From contig NZ_OY764015.1 in assembly GCF_963667775.1 (NCBI RefSeq), positions 248,001 to 312,000 on the forward strand: a DNA stretch of 64,000 bases, read 5' to 3'. How positions within the stretch are numbered: the first letter of the stretch is position 1; every line of letters begins with the position of its first letter. This DNA comes from an uncultured Trichococcus sp. GTDB taxonomy: Bacteria; Bacillota; Bacilli; Lactobacillales; Aerococcaceae. The position numbers and the translations under genes were made by a program. Under the pieces are notes generated by a model. It ran no database searches, was not told the origin of the DNA, and saw nothing but the letters and a program-made list of their open reading frames with translations. This document shows, piece by piece, positions 57,361 through 64,000 of this stretch.

Positions 57361-57374
57361 GGCAAGCGGTTACA
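57361..57374 (-). promoter_or_regulatory. candidate cre site before EIIB gene
   Basis: Read on the minus strand, TGTAACCGCTTGCC matches TGWAANCGNTNWCA at 12 of 14 positions. A TATAAT at 57383-57388 directly downstream suggests an internal, CcpA-controlled promoter for EIIB onward. Confidence 0.4.
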
Positions 57375-57418
57375 ACGTCTTGTATAATGGGAATGTGAAC
57401 AAAGAAAGGAGACTTATC

Positions 57419-57739
57419 ATGAAAAGAGTGTATTTATTCTGTAACGCCGGGATGTCCACCAGTTTGTTGGCAAGCAAAATGCAAAAGGTTGCCAATGAAC
57501 ACCAACTTCCCATAGAGGTGAAAGCTTTTTCTGATTCAAAAATGGACTCGGTAATCCAGGAATTTCATCCTGATGTCATTCTGCTCGGTCCGCAAGTGAA
57601 ATACATATTTGAAGCTACGGTCGAGAAATATGGGCATTTAGGCACCCCGATTGAAGTCATTGATTTGGAAGATTATGGGAATGTGAATGGAGAACGAGTG
57701 CTCAAAAAGGCCATCCTATTAATGAAGGGAAGGAAGTAA
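57419..57739 (+). CDS. PTS lactose/cellobiose-family EIIB
   Basis: A 106-residue EIIB with the phosphorylated Cys8 in VYLFCNAGMSTSLLASKM, the P-loop-like signature of cellobiose EIIB proteins. The ATG at 57419 lies eight bases after AAAGGAG. It transfers phosphate from EIIA to the sugar bound by EIIC. The EIIC gene begins four bases after its stop. Confidence 0.95.
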   Translation: MKRVYLFCNAGMSTSLLASKMQKVANEHQLPIEVKAFSDSKMDSVIQEFHPDVILLGPQVKYIFEATVEKYGHLGTPIEVIDLEDYGNVNGERVLKKAILLMKGRK

Positions 57740-57743
57740 CACT

Positions 57744-59096
57744 ATGTTTGACAGATTAGAGAAATTATTAACCCCTATTGCTGAGAAATTGAGCCGGAAT
57801 AAGGTTCTCTCAGCCATCCGAGATGGTTTTATCATAAGCACACCATTTATTATAGTTGCCTCCATCTTCCTGTTGGTTGCTAACTTTCCCATTCCGGGCT
57901 ATCCGGAGTTTATGGCTGGCATTTTTGGGGAAGGTTGGGACCGACAGTTATCCGTAGTCGTTGGTGCGACATTCGATATCATTTCGGTGCTTACTGTACT
58001 AGGTATTGGCTATGCATTTGCGAAAGCTTTGAAAGTTGATGCCATTTCAGGCGCTATCATTTCATTGGTATCGTTTTTCATCCTTACCCAACAAACTTAT
58101 CCGGATTATGTGAATGATACCGGAAAGGCGTTTGGAGGATTTTCATTCGGCAATTTAGGTTCCCAAGGTATTTTCTTAGCTATGATAACGGCATTGATTT
58201 CCGTAAAAATATTCGCATGGGTGCATCATAAAGGGTGGATCATAAAATTGCCGGAAGGAGTTCCCCCAGCTGTCATGGAATCCTTCGCTGCCTTAATTCC
58301 AAGTGCGTTCGTAATGGTTACCTTCTTTTCGATCCGCCTTGGTTTCCAGGCGACTTCATATGAATATGCCCATACGTTCATTTACAAAGTCTTGCAAGCG
58401 CCGCTTATGGGCTTCGGACAATTTAAGGCATTTGACGTCATTTATCAATTCTTGTCCAATCTGTTCTGGTTCTTCGGGATTAATGGCCCGGCTGTAACGA
58501 ATACGATTTTCCGTCCGATTCATGAAGCGATGACCATTGCAAACTTGAATGCATTTGAATCAGGGGAAACGCTGCAGTATATCTTTACAGGACCGTTCCG
58601 GGATTTCTTCTCCAATTTCGGCGGTGGCGGCAGTACCTTGTCGCTTGTCATCGTGATGCTTGCGTTTGCCAAGTCGCAACGGCTCAAGCAACTGGGACGT
58701 TTATCCATCATTCCTGGTATTTTCGGCATAAATGAGATGATCATCTTTGGATTGCCTGTGGTATTGAATCCGGTTATTCTTATTCCTTTCCTTTTTGTTC
58801 CTGTCATAAATTCCATTTTATCAACGATCATGATGTCAACAGGAATCATACCTTTGACGACAGGAATCGCATTGCCATGGACAACGCCATTTTTCTTCTC
58901 GGGTTGGCTGTCCACTGGCAGCGTTTTAGCGGGATTGTTCCAAATTGGGCTTGTTGCCCTCGATTGTGTGCTTTATTATCCGTTCTTTAAAGTGCTTGAT
59001 CGTCAATACTTGAAGGATGAATCAAACAAATCTTCAAACAATTCCGATGAGTTGGATGACATTTCATTGGATGATCTTTCATTTGACGATTTATAA
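57744..59096 (+). CDS. PTS cellobiose-family EIIC permease
   Basis: A 450-residue polytopic sugar channel of the lactose/cellobiose (CelB) family with about ten membrane segments. Visible family blocks are SAIRDGFIISTPFIIVASIFLL, LVSFFILTQQ, FFGINGPAVTNTIFRPIHEAM, FGGGGSTLSLVIVMLAFAKSQRLKQLGRLSIIPGIFGINEMIIFGLPVVLNPVILIPF and TPFFFSGWLSTGS. The C-terminal tail is acidic (DDISLDDLSFDDL). The sugar could be a beta-glucoside, chitobiose or a glycopeptide-derived sugar; the operon context favours an N-acetylglucosamine-containing substrate (inference). Confidence 0.94.
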   Translation: MFDRLEKLLTPIAEKLSRNKVLSAIRDGFIISTPFIIVASIFLLVANFPIPGYPEFMAGIFGEGWDRQLSVVVGATFDIISVLTVLGIGYAFAKALKVDAISGAIISLVSFFILTQQTYPDYVNDTGKAFGGFSFGNLGSQGIFLAMITALISVKIFAWVHHKGWIIKLPEGVPPAVMESFAALIPSAFVMVTFFSIRLGFQATSYEYAHTFIYKVLQAPLMGFGQFKAFDVIYQFLSNLFWFFGINGPAVTNTIFRPIHEAMTIANLNAFESGETLQYIFTGPFRDFFSNFGGGGSTLSLVIVMLAFAKSQRLKQLGRLSIIPGIFGINEMIIFGLPVVLNPVILIPFLFVPVINSILSTIMMSTGIIPLTTGIALPWTTPFFFSGWLSTGSVLAGLFQIGLVALDCVLYYPFFKVLDRQYLKDESNKSSNNSDELDDISLDDLSFDDL

Positions 59097-59190
59097 AAAA
59101 TTAAAAAACTAAAAAAATAAACTCGAAGTGACCCATTAAGCCGAAACAGGTTTCTTGGGCCTTCGGGTTTTCTTCACAAGGAGGAATAGT

Positions 59191-59709
59191 ATGCGCGTAT
59201 TATTATTTTTTGATCAGACTCAGGCCGGAGCCGGTGGGAAGGAACGTCCAAACGTAGAACTTGCAGTGGAGAAAGGCGGTATTGGTTCTTACCATATGTT
59301 TGAAGGGAATCTGAAAAGCATCGATGCGGTTGTTCTGGCGACGATGTACTGTGGCAATGGTTATTTCTTCGATAATGAAGAAACGGTCAAGCGTAAAGTT
59401 GTTGGACTGGTGAAGAAATTAAAGGCTGATATGGTTATTTGTGGACCGTGTTTCAATTACCATGATTATGCGCGCATGTCCGCGATACTGGCGCTGGAAA
59501 TCGAACAAGAAACGGATTCGAAAGCGATTGTCATGTGCTCGCAAGAAAATGAGGACGTCATCGCGGCATACAAGGATAAAGTAACAATTGTTAAAATGCC
59601 CAAAAAAGGCGGGACGGGTTTGCGTGATTCCTTCGCTGCTATGGCGAAAGTTATGGTCGCAAAAAACCAAAATGAGCCTCTGGATGGCTACCGTTCATTT
59701 GTATATTAG
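59191..59709 (+). CDS. GrdB-related protein (glycine/sarcosine reductase B-like)
   Basis: A 172-residue protein resembling the N-terminal alpha/beta part of the B subunit of glycine/sarcosine/betaine reductases: MRVLLFFDQTQAGAGGKERPNVELAVEKGGIGS, VVLATMYCGNGYFFDNEETVKRKVVGLVKKLKADMVICGPCFNYHDYARMSA. The family counterpart of the last motif reads GPAFNAGRYG. No selenocysteine codon or reductase C-terminal part is present, so it is not a complete Grd enzyme. Three cysteines (YCGNG, ICGPC) might be functional. ATG 59191 follows AAGGAGGAA. Role in the operon unknown. Confidence 0.7.
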   Translation: MRVLLFFDQTQAGAGGKERPNVELAVEKGGIGSYHMFEGNLKSIDAVVLATMYCGNGYFFDNEETVKRKVVGLVKKLKADMVICGPCFNYHDYARMSAILALEIEQETDSKAIVMCSQENEDVIAAYKDKVTIVKMPKKGGTGLRDSFAAMAKVMVAKNQNEPLDGYRSFVY

Positions 59710-59736
59710 ATTAGGAATTAGGAGGGATGGTCCAGT

Positions 59737-60693
59737 ATGTGGGGAATAATTGCAACATGGCGGATGGCTAAAGAAGGATTAGATGAAGCAACTGAAATTT
59801 TGAAGGGTCAGGGGACTGCGGGTGATGCGGTGGAGGCTGCCATCAAAGCGGTGGAGGATTTTCCGTACTATAAATCAGTAGGCTACGGTGGCTTGCCCAA
59901 CGAGCAAATGGAAGTGGAACTGGATGCAGCGTACATGGATGGCACAACTTTTGATTTCGGAGCCGTCGCTGCCCTCAAGGATTTTGCGAATCCTATTTCA
60001 ATCGCGCGTTCGTTGAGTCATTACAAAGTGAATAGTCTACTCGTGGGCGCAGGTGCAGAAGCGTACGCTCATAAAGAAGGGTTTGAGCGCAAAAACATGC
60101 TTACGGACCGTGCAAAAATACACTACAAAAATCGTGTCAAAGATCTCCGGGAAACGGAGCTTTCGCCCTATTCCGGTCATGATACCGTAGGGATGGTCTC
60201 TTTGGATGATTCAGGCAAAATGGTTGCGGGAACCTCAACTAGTGGCCTTTTTATGAAGAAAAAAGGGCGCGTGGGTGATTCGCCGATAATTGGATCGGGA
60301 TTGTATGTGGACAGCACCGTGGGCGGAGCTTCAGCGACCGGACTCGGTGAAGACTTGATGAAGGGGGTTGTGTCCTATGAAGTGGTCCGGCTCATGAAAG
60401 AGGGACTGACTCCGCAACAAGCGGTTGAGAAAGTTACCTTTGATCTTGATCAAGAACTCATCGCGCGTCGCGGTGTCGCCGGTGATATTTCCATTGTTGC
60501 GATGAATGCCGAAGGCGAGTGGGGTGTTGCAACCAACATCGATAATTTTTCCTTCGCGGTTGCGACCAAAAACCAACCGAATACAGTGTACCGGACTAAA
60601 CGGCAGGGCGATCGCATGATTCACGAGGTGGTTTCGGAAGAATGGTCGCAAGCATATCTGACTGAACGCATGAGACCTTTGGAGGAAAAGTAA
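59737..60693 (+). CDS. N4-(beta-N-acetylglucosaminyl)-L-asparaginase (Ntn hydrolase)
   Basis: Glycosylasparaginase-family protein of 318 residues. Autocatalytic cleavage is predicted between Asp149 and Thr150 (SGHDTVGMVSLD), freeing Thr150 as the N-terminal nucleophile. The substrate-binding GTSTSGLFMKKKGRVGDSPIIGSGLYVDSTVGGASATGLGEDLM block is intact. The enzyme cleaves the GlcNAc-Asn bond left after proteolysis of N-glycoproteins. There is no signal peptide, so the substrate must be imported first, fitting the PTS genes upstream and the dipeptidase that overlaps its stop codon by one base. Confidence 0.93.
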   Translation: MWGIIATWRMAKEGLDEATEILKGQGTAGDAVEAAIKAVEDFPYYKSVGYGGLPNEQMEVELDAAYMDGTTFDFGAVAALKDFANPISIARSLSHYKVNSLLVGAGAEAYAHKEGFERKNMLTDRAKIHYKNRVKDLRETELSPYSGHDTVGMVSLDDSGKMVAGTSTSGLFMKKKGRVGDSPIIGSGLYVDSTVGGASATGLGEDLMKGVVSYEVVRLMKEGLTPQQAVEKVTFDLDQELIARRGVAGDISIVAMNAEGEWGVATNIDNFSFAVATKNQPNTVYRTKRQGDRMIHEVVSEEWSQAYLTERMRPLEEK

Positions 60694-61823
60694 TGCAGAA
60701 GAATGAAATGGAAGAGCTGATAAGAAAAGAAATCGAGAATCAGCAACCTGCCTTTTTGGCTGCGCTCAAGCGCATGGTTGCGATCGAGAGTGTCGAGTCA
60801 GAGCCGCAAGAGGGAGCGCCGTTTGGAGTGGGGCCTCAAAAAGCGCTGGAGGAGGCCTTGAAGATTTCCGCAGAGTTGGGATTCAAGACCGTGAATCTCG
60901 ACCAAAAAGTCGGATACGCCCAATATGGGGAGGGGAACGAATCCTATTTAGGTGTTTTCGGCCATGTGGATGTCGTTCCGTTAGGGAAAGGATGGATCCA
61001 TGATCCGCTCGGTTGCGAAATTGAAGAGGGCCGTATATTCGGACGAGGTATTCTGGACAACAAAGGCCCTATCCTCGCCAATCTCTTTGCCCTCTATGCA
61101 CTGAAAACGCTGAACATAACCTTCCCGATCCCTGTCCGTATTGTATTTGGAACCAATGAGGAAACAGGGTTCAAATGCATGCAGCATTATCTATCCAAAG
61201 AAAAACCACCCGTCTTCGGTTGGACGCCGGATTGTAAGTGGCCGGTTGTTTATGGTGAACGGGGCAGAGGTTTGGTGCGCGTAACCAATACCGGAAAACG
61301 GGAAGATTTCTACCAATACATCAATGACTTCATCCTATCAAGCACGGATAACGGCGTGAAGCTGGGCATCAATTATAAAGACGATGACTTCGGTGAACTG
61401 ATTATGCGCGGCTATCGGCTGGGGGTAAATGAAACAGGGTGCGATACTTTTCAGTGGTCATTGAGTTATCCGGCAAGCGTCAGCATAGAGCAGCTTTCGA
61501 AGCAAATCGCAGCCACTTGCCCGGTTGGGATAGTGTTTGATGTTGTGCACAATTGGGATCCTGTCCTTTATGATAAAAACTCCAAATATGTGAAGGCGCT
61601 GCAGAAAGCCTACGAAGAAAATACTGGGTTGGATGGGACCCCTGTGACCACGACCGGCGGAACGTATGCGAAGCTAGTGCCGAATATCATTGCCTATGGC
61701 CCAAGCTTTCCTGGGCAAAAAGATATAGCCCATCTTCCCGATGAGTGGATGGATTTAAATGATCTTTTCAAGAATATCCAAATCTATGCTTTGGCTCTCT
61801 ATAAGTTAAGAGAAATGTTCTAA
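60693..61823 (+). CDS. M20 family dipeptidase (Sapep/PepV-like)
   Basis: Metallopeptidase of 376 residues. Metal ligands and catalysis: His91 and Asp93 (GHVDVVP), Asp122 (ILDNKGP), Glu156/Glu157 (TNEETGF), Asp180 (GWTPD) and a C-terminal His (DIAHLPDEW). It resembles Mn-dependent Sapep and PepV dipeptidases, which are usually nearer 450-470 residues, so the lid domain is probably shortened. It starts at the TAATG junction with the glycosylasparaginase gene, indicating coupled translation. It likely splits the peptide part of imported glycopeptides (inference). Confidence 0.88.
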   Translation: MQKNEMEELIRKEIENQQPAFLAALKRMVAIESVESEPQEGAPFGVGPQKALEEALKISAELGFKTVNLDQKVGYAQYGEGNESYLGVFGHVDVVPLGKGWIHDPLGCEIEEGRIFGRGILDNKGPILANLFALYALKTLNITFPIPVRIVFGTNEETGFKCMQHYLSKEKPPVFGWTPDCKWPVVYGERGRGLVRVTNTGKREDFYQYINDFILSSTDNGVKLGINYKDDDFGELIMRGYRLGVNETGCDTFQWSLSYPASVSIEQLSKQIAATCPVGIVFDVVHNWDPVLYDKNSKYVKALQKAYEENTGLDGTPVTTTGGTYAKLVPNIIAYGPSFPGQKDIAHLPDEWMDLNDLFKNIQIYALALYKLREMF

Positions 61824-61872
61824 GAGAGGCCATTCGCTTGAATCAATGATAATAAAATGGCAGGGGGCTGTT

Positions 61873-62622
61873 ATGGAAACGAAAATTAAAGTGGAAGTAT
61901 GCGCAGGCAGCGTTGAAGACTGTGTTTATGCCGAAAAAGCAGGGGCAGATCGGATTGAACTGAATAATGCTTTGCACCTGGGAGGCTTAACCCCCAGTTT
62001 AGCAACGCTGATCCAATCAAAAGAATATACACAGATTCCCATCATTGCGATGGTTCGCCCACGTGGCGGAGGGTTTCACTATAATGATTATGAGAAGGCC
62101 ACGATGCGTGAAGATGCGAAGATTCTAATAGAGAACGGTGCAGATGGGATTGTATTCGGCTTTCTCAATGCGGACAAGAGTATTGACGCAGATACAACGC
62201 AGGAATTTGTGGGTATTTGCCACAGCTACAAGGTTGAGGCCGTTTTCCATCGCGCTTTCGACCAAACAAGTGATCCTTTCCAAGCGGTCGAAGACCTTAT
62301 TTCCTGCGGCGTCGATCGGATCCTGACCAGCGGACTCAAGCCGAGTGCCGATCAGGGTGTTGCGCTTTTGGAGGAGTTGCAGAAGCGATACGGTAATCAG
62401 ATTGAATTTTGTGTGGGAGCGGGCGTCAATAAAGACAATGCACGGAAGATAGTAACAGAAACAAATATTTCCCAATTGCATTCTTCTTTTAAGGGTTGGT
62501 ATGCAGACCCCACGACTGAAGGCGGAGAAGTTTCCTATCGATACAGCGATGCGGGCGATTATGAAGGCGTCAGCCTTCATAAATTATCCGAATTTATGGA
62601 AATGATGAAGTGCTTAGACTGA
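61873..62622 (+). CDS. cutC: CutC family TIM-barrel protein
   Basis: A 249-residue protein with the CutC fold: KVEVCAGSVEDCVYAEKAGADRIELNNALHLGGLTPS, IPIIAMVRPRGGGFHYND, GADGIVFGFLN, VEAVFHRAFDQTSDPFQAVEDLISCGVDRILTSG and EFCVGAGVNKDNARKI. It has been called a copper homeostasis protein, but the biochemical basis is weak and the fold looks enzymatic. Its place as the last gene of a sugar/glycopeptide operon argues for a metabolic role. ATG 61873 follows AGGGGG. A bidirectional terminator separates it from clpP. Confidence 0.9.
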   Translation: METKIKVEVCAGSVEDCVYAEKAGADRIELNNALHLGGLTPSLATLIQSKEYTQIPIIAMVRPRGGGFHYNDYEKATMREDAKILIENGADGIVFGFLNADKSIDADTTQEFVGICHSYKVEAVFHRAFDQTSDPFQAVEDLISCGVDRILTSGLKPSADQGVALLEELQKRYGNQIEFCVGAGVNKDNARKIVTETNISQLHSSFKGWYADPTTEGGEVSYRYSDAGDYEGVSLHKLSEFMEMMKCLD

Positions 62623-62665
62623 CTTCCTGAATGTTACTTGTTTGTTTTTTTGAATATTGGCAAAA

Positions 62666-62693
62666 AAAAAAGAGGCCATCAGGCCTCTTTTTT
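62666..62693. terminator. bidirectional terminator between cutC and clpP
   Basis: AAAAAAGAGGCC, loop ATCA, GGCCTCTTTTTT; it overlaps the end of clpP by two bases. Confidence 0.93.
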
Positions 62694-63285
62694 ATTTCAA
62701 TGATTTTGAGTTTACCATGACTTCGTCGATCAAGCCGTAATCTTTCGCTTGTTGCGCTGTCATGTAGTTGTCGCGGTCGGTATCGCGTTCGATGATTTCC
62801 ATCGGTTGTCCTGTGCGTTCCGCCAAAATTTTATTCAGGCGTTCGCGTGTTTGCAGGATGTGACGGGCTGCGATTTCGATCTCGGTTGCCTGACCTTGAG
62901 CACCGCCAAGAGGTTGATGGATCATGATTTCAGCATTCGGTAATGCGAAACGTTTGCCTTTTTCACCGGCAGTCAACAAGAAGCTGCCCATGGAAGCCGC
63001 CATACCCATCGCAATCGTCTGAACGTCCGCCTTGATGAAGTTCATTGTGTCGTAGATGGCCAATCCGGCAGAGACGCTGCCGCCTGGAGAGTTGATGTAG
63101 ATGTAGATATCTTTTTCTGAATCCTGTGCATCCAAGAATAGCAATTGCGCGATGACGGAGTTCGCCGTGTTATCATCGATCGGGCCACTCAACATGATGA
63201 TGCGATCCTTCAGAAGACGGGAATAAATATCATATGCACGTTCACCACGGGATGATTGTTCGATTACTGTTGGGATTAAATTCAT
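62692..63285 (-). CDS. clpP: ATP-dependent Clp protease proteolytic subunit
   Basis: Serine protease of 197 residues that forms the tetradecameric chamber used with ClpX, ClpC or ClpE. The catalytic triad is Ser98 ([11 protein letters not shown]), His123 (IMIHQPLGG) and Asp172 ([11 protein letters not shown]), the canonical numbering. ATG 63285 follows AGGAGGAAAC. The promoter carries a CtsR operator, so it is a heat/stress-inducible monocistronic gene. Confidence 0.98.
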   Translation of the reverse strand: MNLIPTVIEQSSRGERAYDIYSRLLKDRIIMLSGPIDDNTANSVIAQLLFLDAQDSEKDIYIYINSPGGSVSAGLAIYDTMNFIKADVQTIAMGMAASMGSFLLTAGEKGKRFALPNAEIMIHQPLGGAQGQATEIEIAARHILQTRERLNKILAERTGQPMEIIERDTDRDNYMTAQQAKDYGLIDEVMVNSKSLK

Positions 63286-63337
63286 ATATGTTTCCTCCTT
63301 GTTCGTTTTGAATGAACAGATATTCTTTACATGGTTT

Positions 63338-63367
63338 ATTTTAACGCATTGGTCAGAAAAGGTCAAT
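63338..63367 (-). promoter_or_regulatory. clpP promoter with CtsR operator
   Basis: On the minus strand TTGACC (63366-63361), 17 bases, TAAAAT (63343-63338). The plus-strand heptad repeat GGTCAGA-AAA-GGTCAAT (63351-63367) matches the CtsR box (GGTCAAA-NAN-GGTCAAA) with only changes in the tail A positions, and covers the -35. Confidence 0.9.
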
Positions 63368-63505
63368 CGTAATGTTTGGCTAGAAGCCTAGCGTTTTCCG
63401 GCGAAATATACCTTAGACAATCATATCGTTTCAGCCGACAAATGTCCAAAAATAGATTTTAGAAATGCTGATCAGATTAAGGCTACAGCAAAAATGAAAT
63501 AAAAA

Positions 63506-63539
63506 AATCTCCTCTACCGCTTGGGAAAGGAGATTTTTT
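63506..63539 (-). terminator. terminator of tRNA-Arg
   Basis: AATCTCCT pairs with AGGAGATT around a 14-base loop, with A and T runs on either side; on the minus strand it lies about 40 bases after the tRNA. Confidence 0.8.
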
Positions 63540-63580
63540 ATTTAGGGAACTAAAAACGTATATGCATCGAAAAAACAGTA

Positions 63581-63652
63581 CGTCTCCTGAGGGAATCGAA
63601 CCCCCATCTCAAGAACCGGAATCTTACGTGATATCCATTACACCAAGGAGAC
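63581..63652 (-). tRNA. tRNA-Arg(CCG)
   Basis: Read on the minus strand: acceptor GTCTCCT with AGGAGAC; D-arm GTG..CAC; anticodon stem TAAGA/TCTTG around the loop TTCCGGT, anticodon CCG (reads CGG); T-arm GGGGG-TTCGATT-CCCTC. 72 bases, discriminator G, no encoded CCA. Confidence 0.93.
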
Positions 63653-63809
63653 AAGCAACATGAAAATTATAACCCATAGCGTGAAAGATCGCAAGAGGGA
63701 AATTCAATTTCAAATTATAAAGATTGGATGGGGCTCTTTTTCAGATTCTAAGAACTCCGGGGATCTTCTGATGAAATCATTTTGTCCCGGTTTAAATGAG
63801 TCGCAAGAC

Positions 63810-63823
63810 TGAAAACGATTTCA
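63810..63823. promoter_or_regulatory. perfect cre site at the rpoN promoter
   Basis: TGAAAACGATTTCA matches TGWAANCGNTNWCA at every position. It overlaps the -35 of the promoter, a position expected for CcpA repression. Confidence 0.85.
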
Positions 63824-63847
63824 ATCAATGCTCGTGTGTGATAAAAT
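63819..63847 (+). promoter_or_regulatory. promoter of the probable rpoN gene
   Basis: TTTCAA (63819-63824), 17 bases, TAAAAT (63842-63847), about 30 bases before the start codon. Confidence 0.65.
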
Positions 63848-63875
63848 AATTCTGAAAAGGTGAGGAGGGATTGGT

Positions 63876-64000
63876 GTGTCGGTTTTATCAAATGTGTATA
63901 TGGATAAGGAAAGCTTAGAGGAATCGCTGAAGTTGGTGGGGTACGACAATGAGGATTTGTTCGCTTATCTTCAACAAAAAGCGTTAGGCAATCCTTTGAT
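63876..64000 (+). CDS. rpoN: probable RNA polymerase sigma-54 factor (5' end only)
   Basis: Only the first 41 codons are in the window, from a GTG at 63876, six bases after GGAGGG. The translation ends in NEDLFAYLQQKALGNPL, which resembles region I of Lactobacillales RpoN (EELLAFLENKALENPL-type), though the preceding Gln-rich stretch is diverged. In Listeria, Enterococcus and relatives rpoN lies between clpP and cggR-gap, so context supports the call. The perfect cre site implies catabolite repression, fitting the role of sigma-54 in PTS gene expression. Confidence 0.6.
   Translation, partial: MSVLSNVYMDKESLEESLKLVGYDNEDLFAYLQQKALGNPL

Noticed and set aside
59191-59709. Selenocysteine-containing GrdB
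   Set aside because: The frame is closed by normal stops, has no internal TGA, and no SECIS-like need arises; it is a short non-seleno relative.

Overview
The window reads as chromosomal DNA of a low-to-middle G+C Firmicute of the order Lactobacillales. The closest gestalt is the Carnobacteriaceae, with Trichococcus my best guess. The reasons are strong AGGAGG ribosome sites with many TTG/GTG starts, LuxS, a MurT/GatD pair, a tdk-prfA-prmC-sua5-glyA-upp-atp order, an atp-DUF1146-murA-mbl-epuA order, a CtsR box before clpP, and many PTS genes. This placement is inference from gene content, not a database result.

Layout. 1-8 kb: carbonic anhydrase, an AEC-type exporter, luxS with an iron-type alcohol dehydrogenase, cytidine deaminase, a zinc-ribbon membrane protein, glyoxalase, SGNH hydrolase, a densely folded non-coding RNA (about 6066-6289), and a DUF4349 lipoprotein. 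8-18 kb: a phosphodiesterase-like enzyme, then a complete glycogen operon glgB-glgC-glgD-glgA-glgP. 18-26 kb: DUF4828 protein, aspartate kinase, a P1B-4 metal ATPase behind two PerR/Fur-like boxes, uppP, glucose-type EIIA, a dioxygenase/flavin reductase pair and a lactonase. 27-32 kb: orphan sorbitol-type EIIA, AI-2E family permease, sppA-RDD pair, and a YtrA-type GntR regulator with a DUF1648 membrane protein. 32-34 kb: a MITE-like hairpin element and a class C group II intron inserted between gatD and its terminator. 34-45 kb: gatD/murT, tdk, prfA, prmC, sua5, glyA, an IS110 element with a candidate bridge-RNA leader, GC-rich repeats and upp. 45-55 kb: the F-type ATP synthase operon (proton-type c subunit), a DUF1146 protein, murA, mbl and an EpuA-like protein. 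55-62.6 kb: a probable catabolic operon made of a PRD regulator, a cellobiose-family PTS (IIA, IIB, IIC), a GrdB-related protein, glycosylasparaginase, an M20 dipeptidase and CutC. 62.7-64 kb: clpP with a CtsR operator, tRNA-Arg(CCG), and the start of a probable rpoN behind a perfect cre site.

How the parts fit: glycogen storage, CcpA/PTS control and sigma-54 point to a carbohydrate-fermenting bacterium. The most interesting items are the multi-hairpin RNA at 6.07-6.29 kb, the PTS-glycosylasparaginase-dipeptidase-CutC operon, the IS110 leader RNA, the intron that splits gatD from its terminator, and the MITE pair (one full copy, one internally deleted). Start codons were chosen by ribosome-site spacing and family N-termini, and differ in many places from the longest reading frame.
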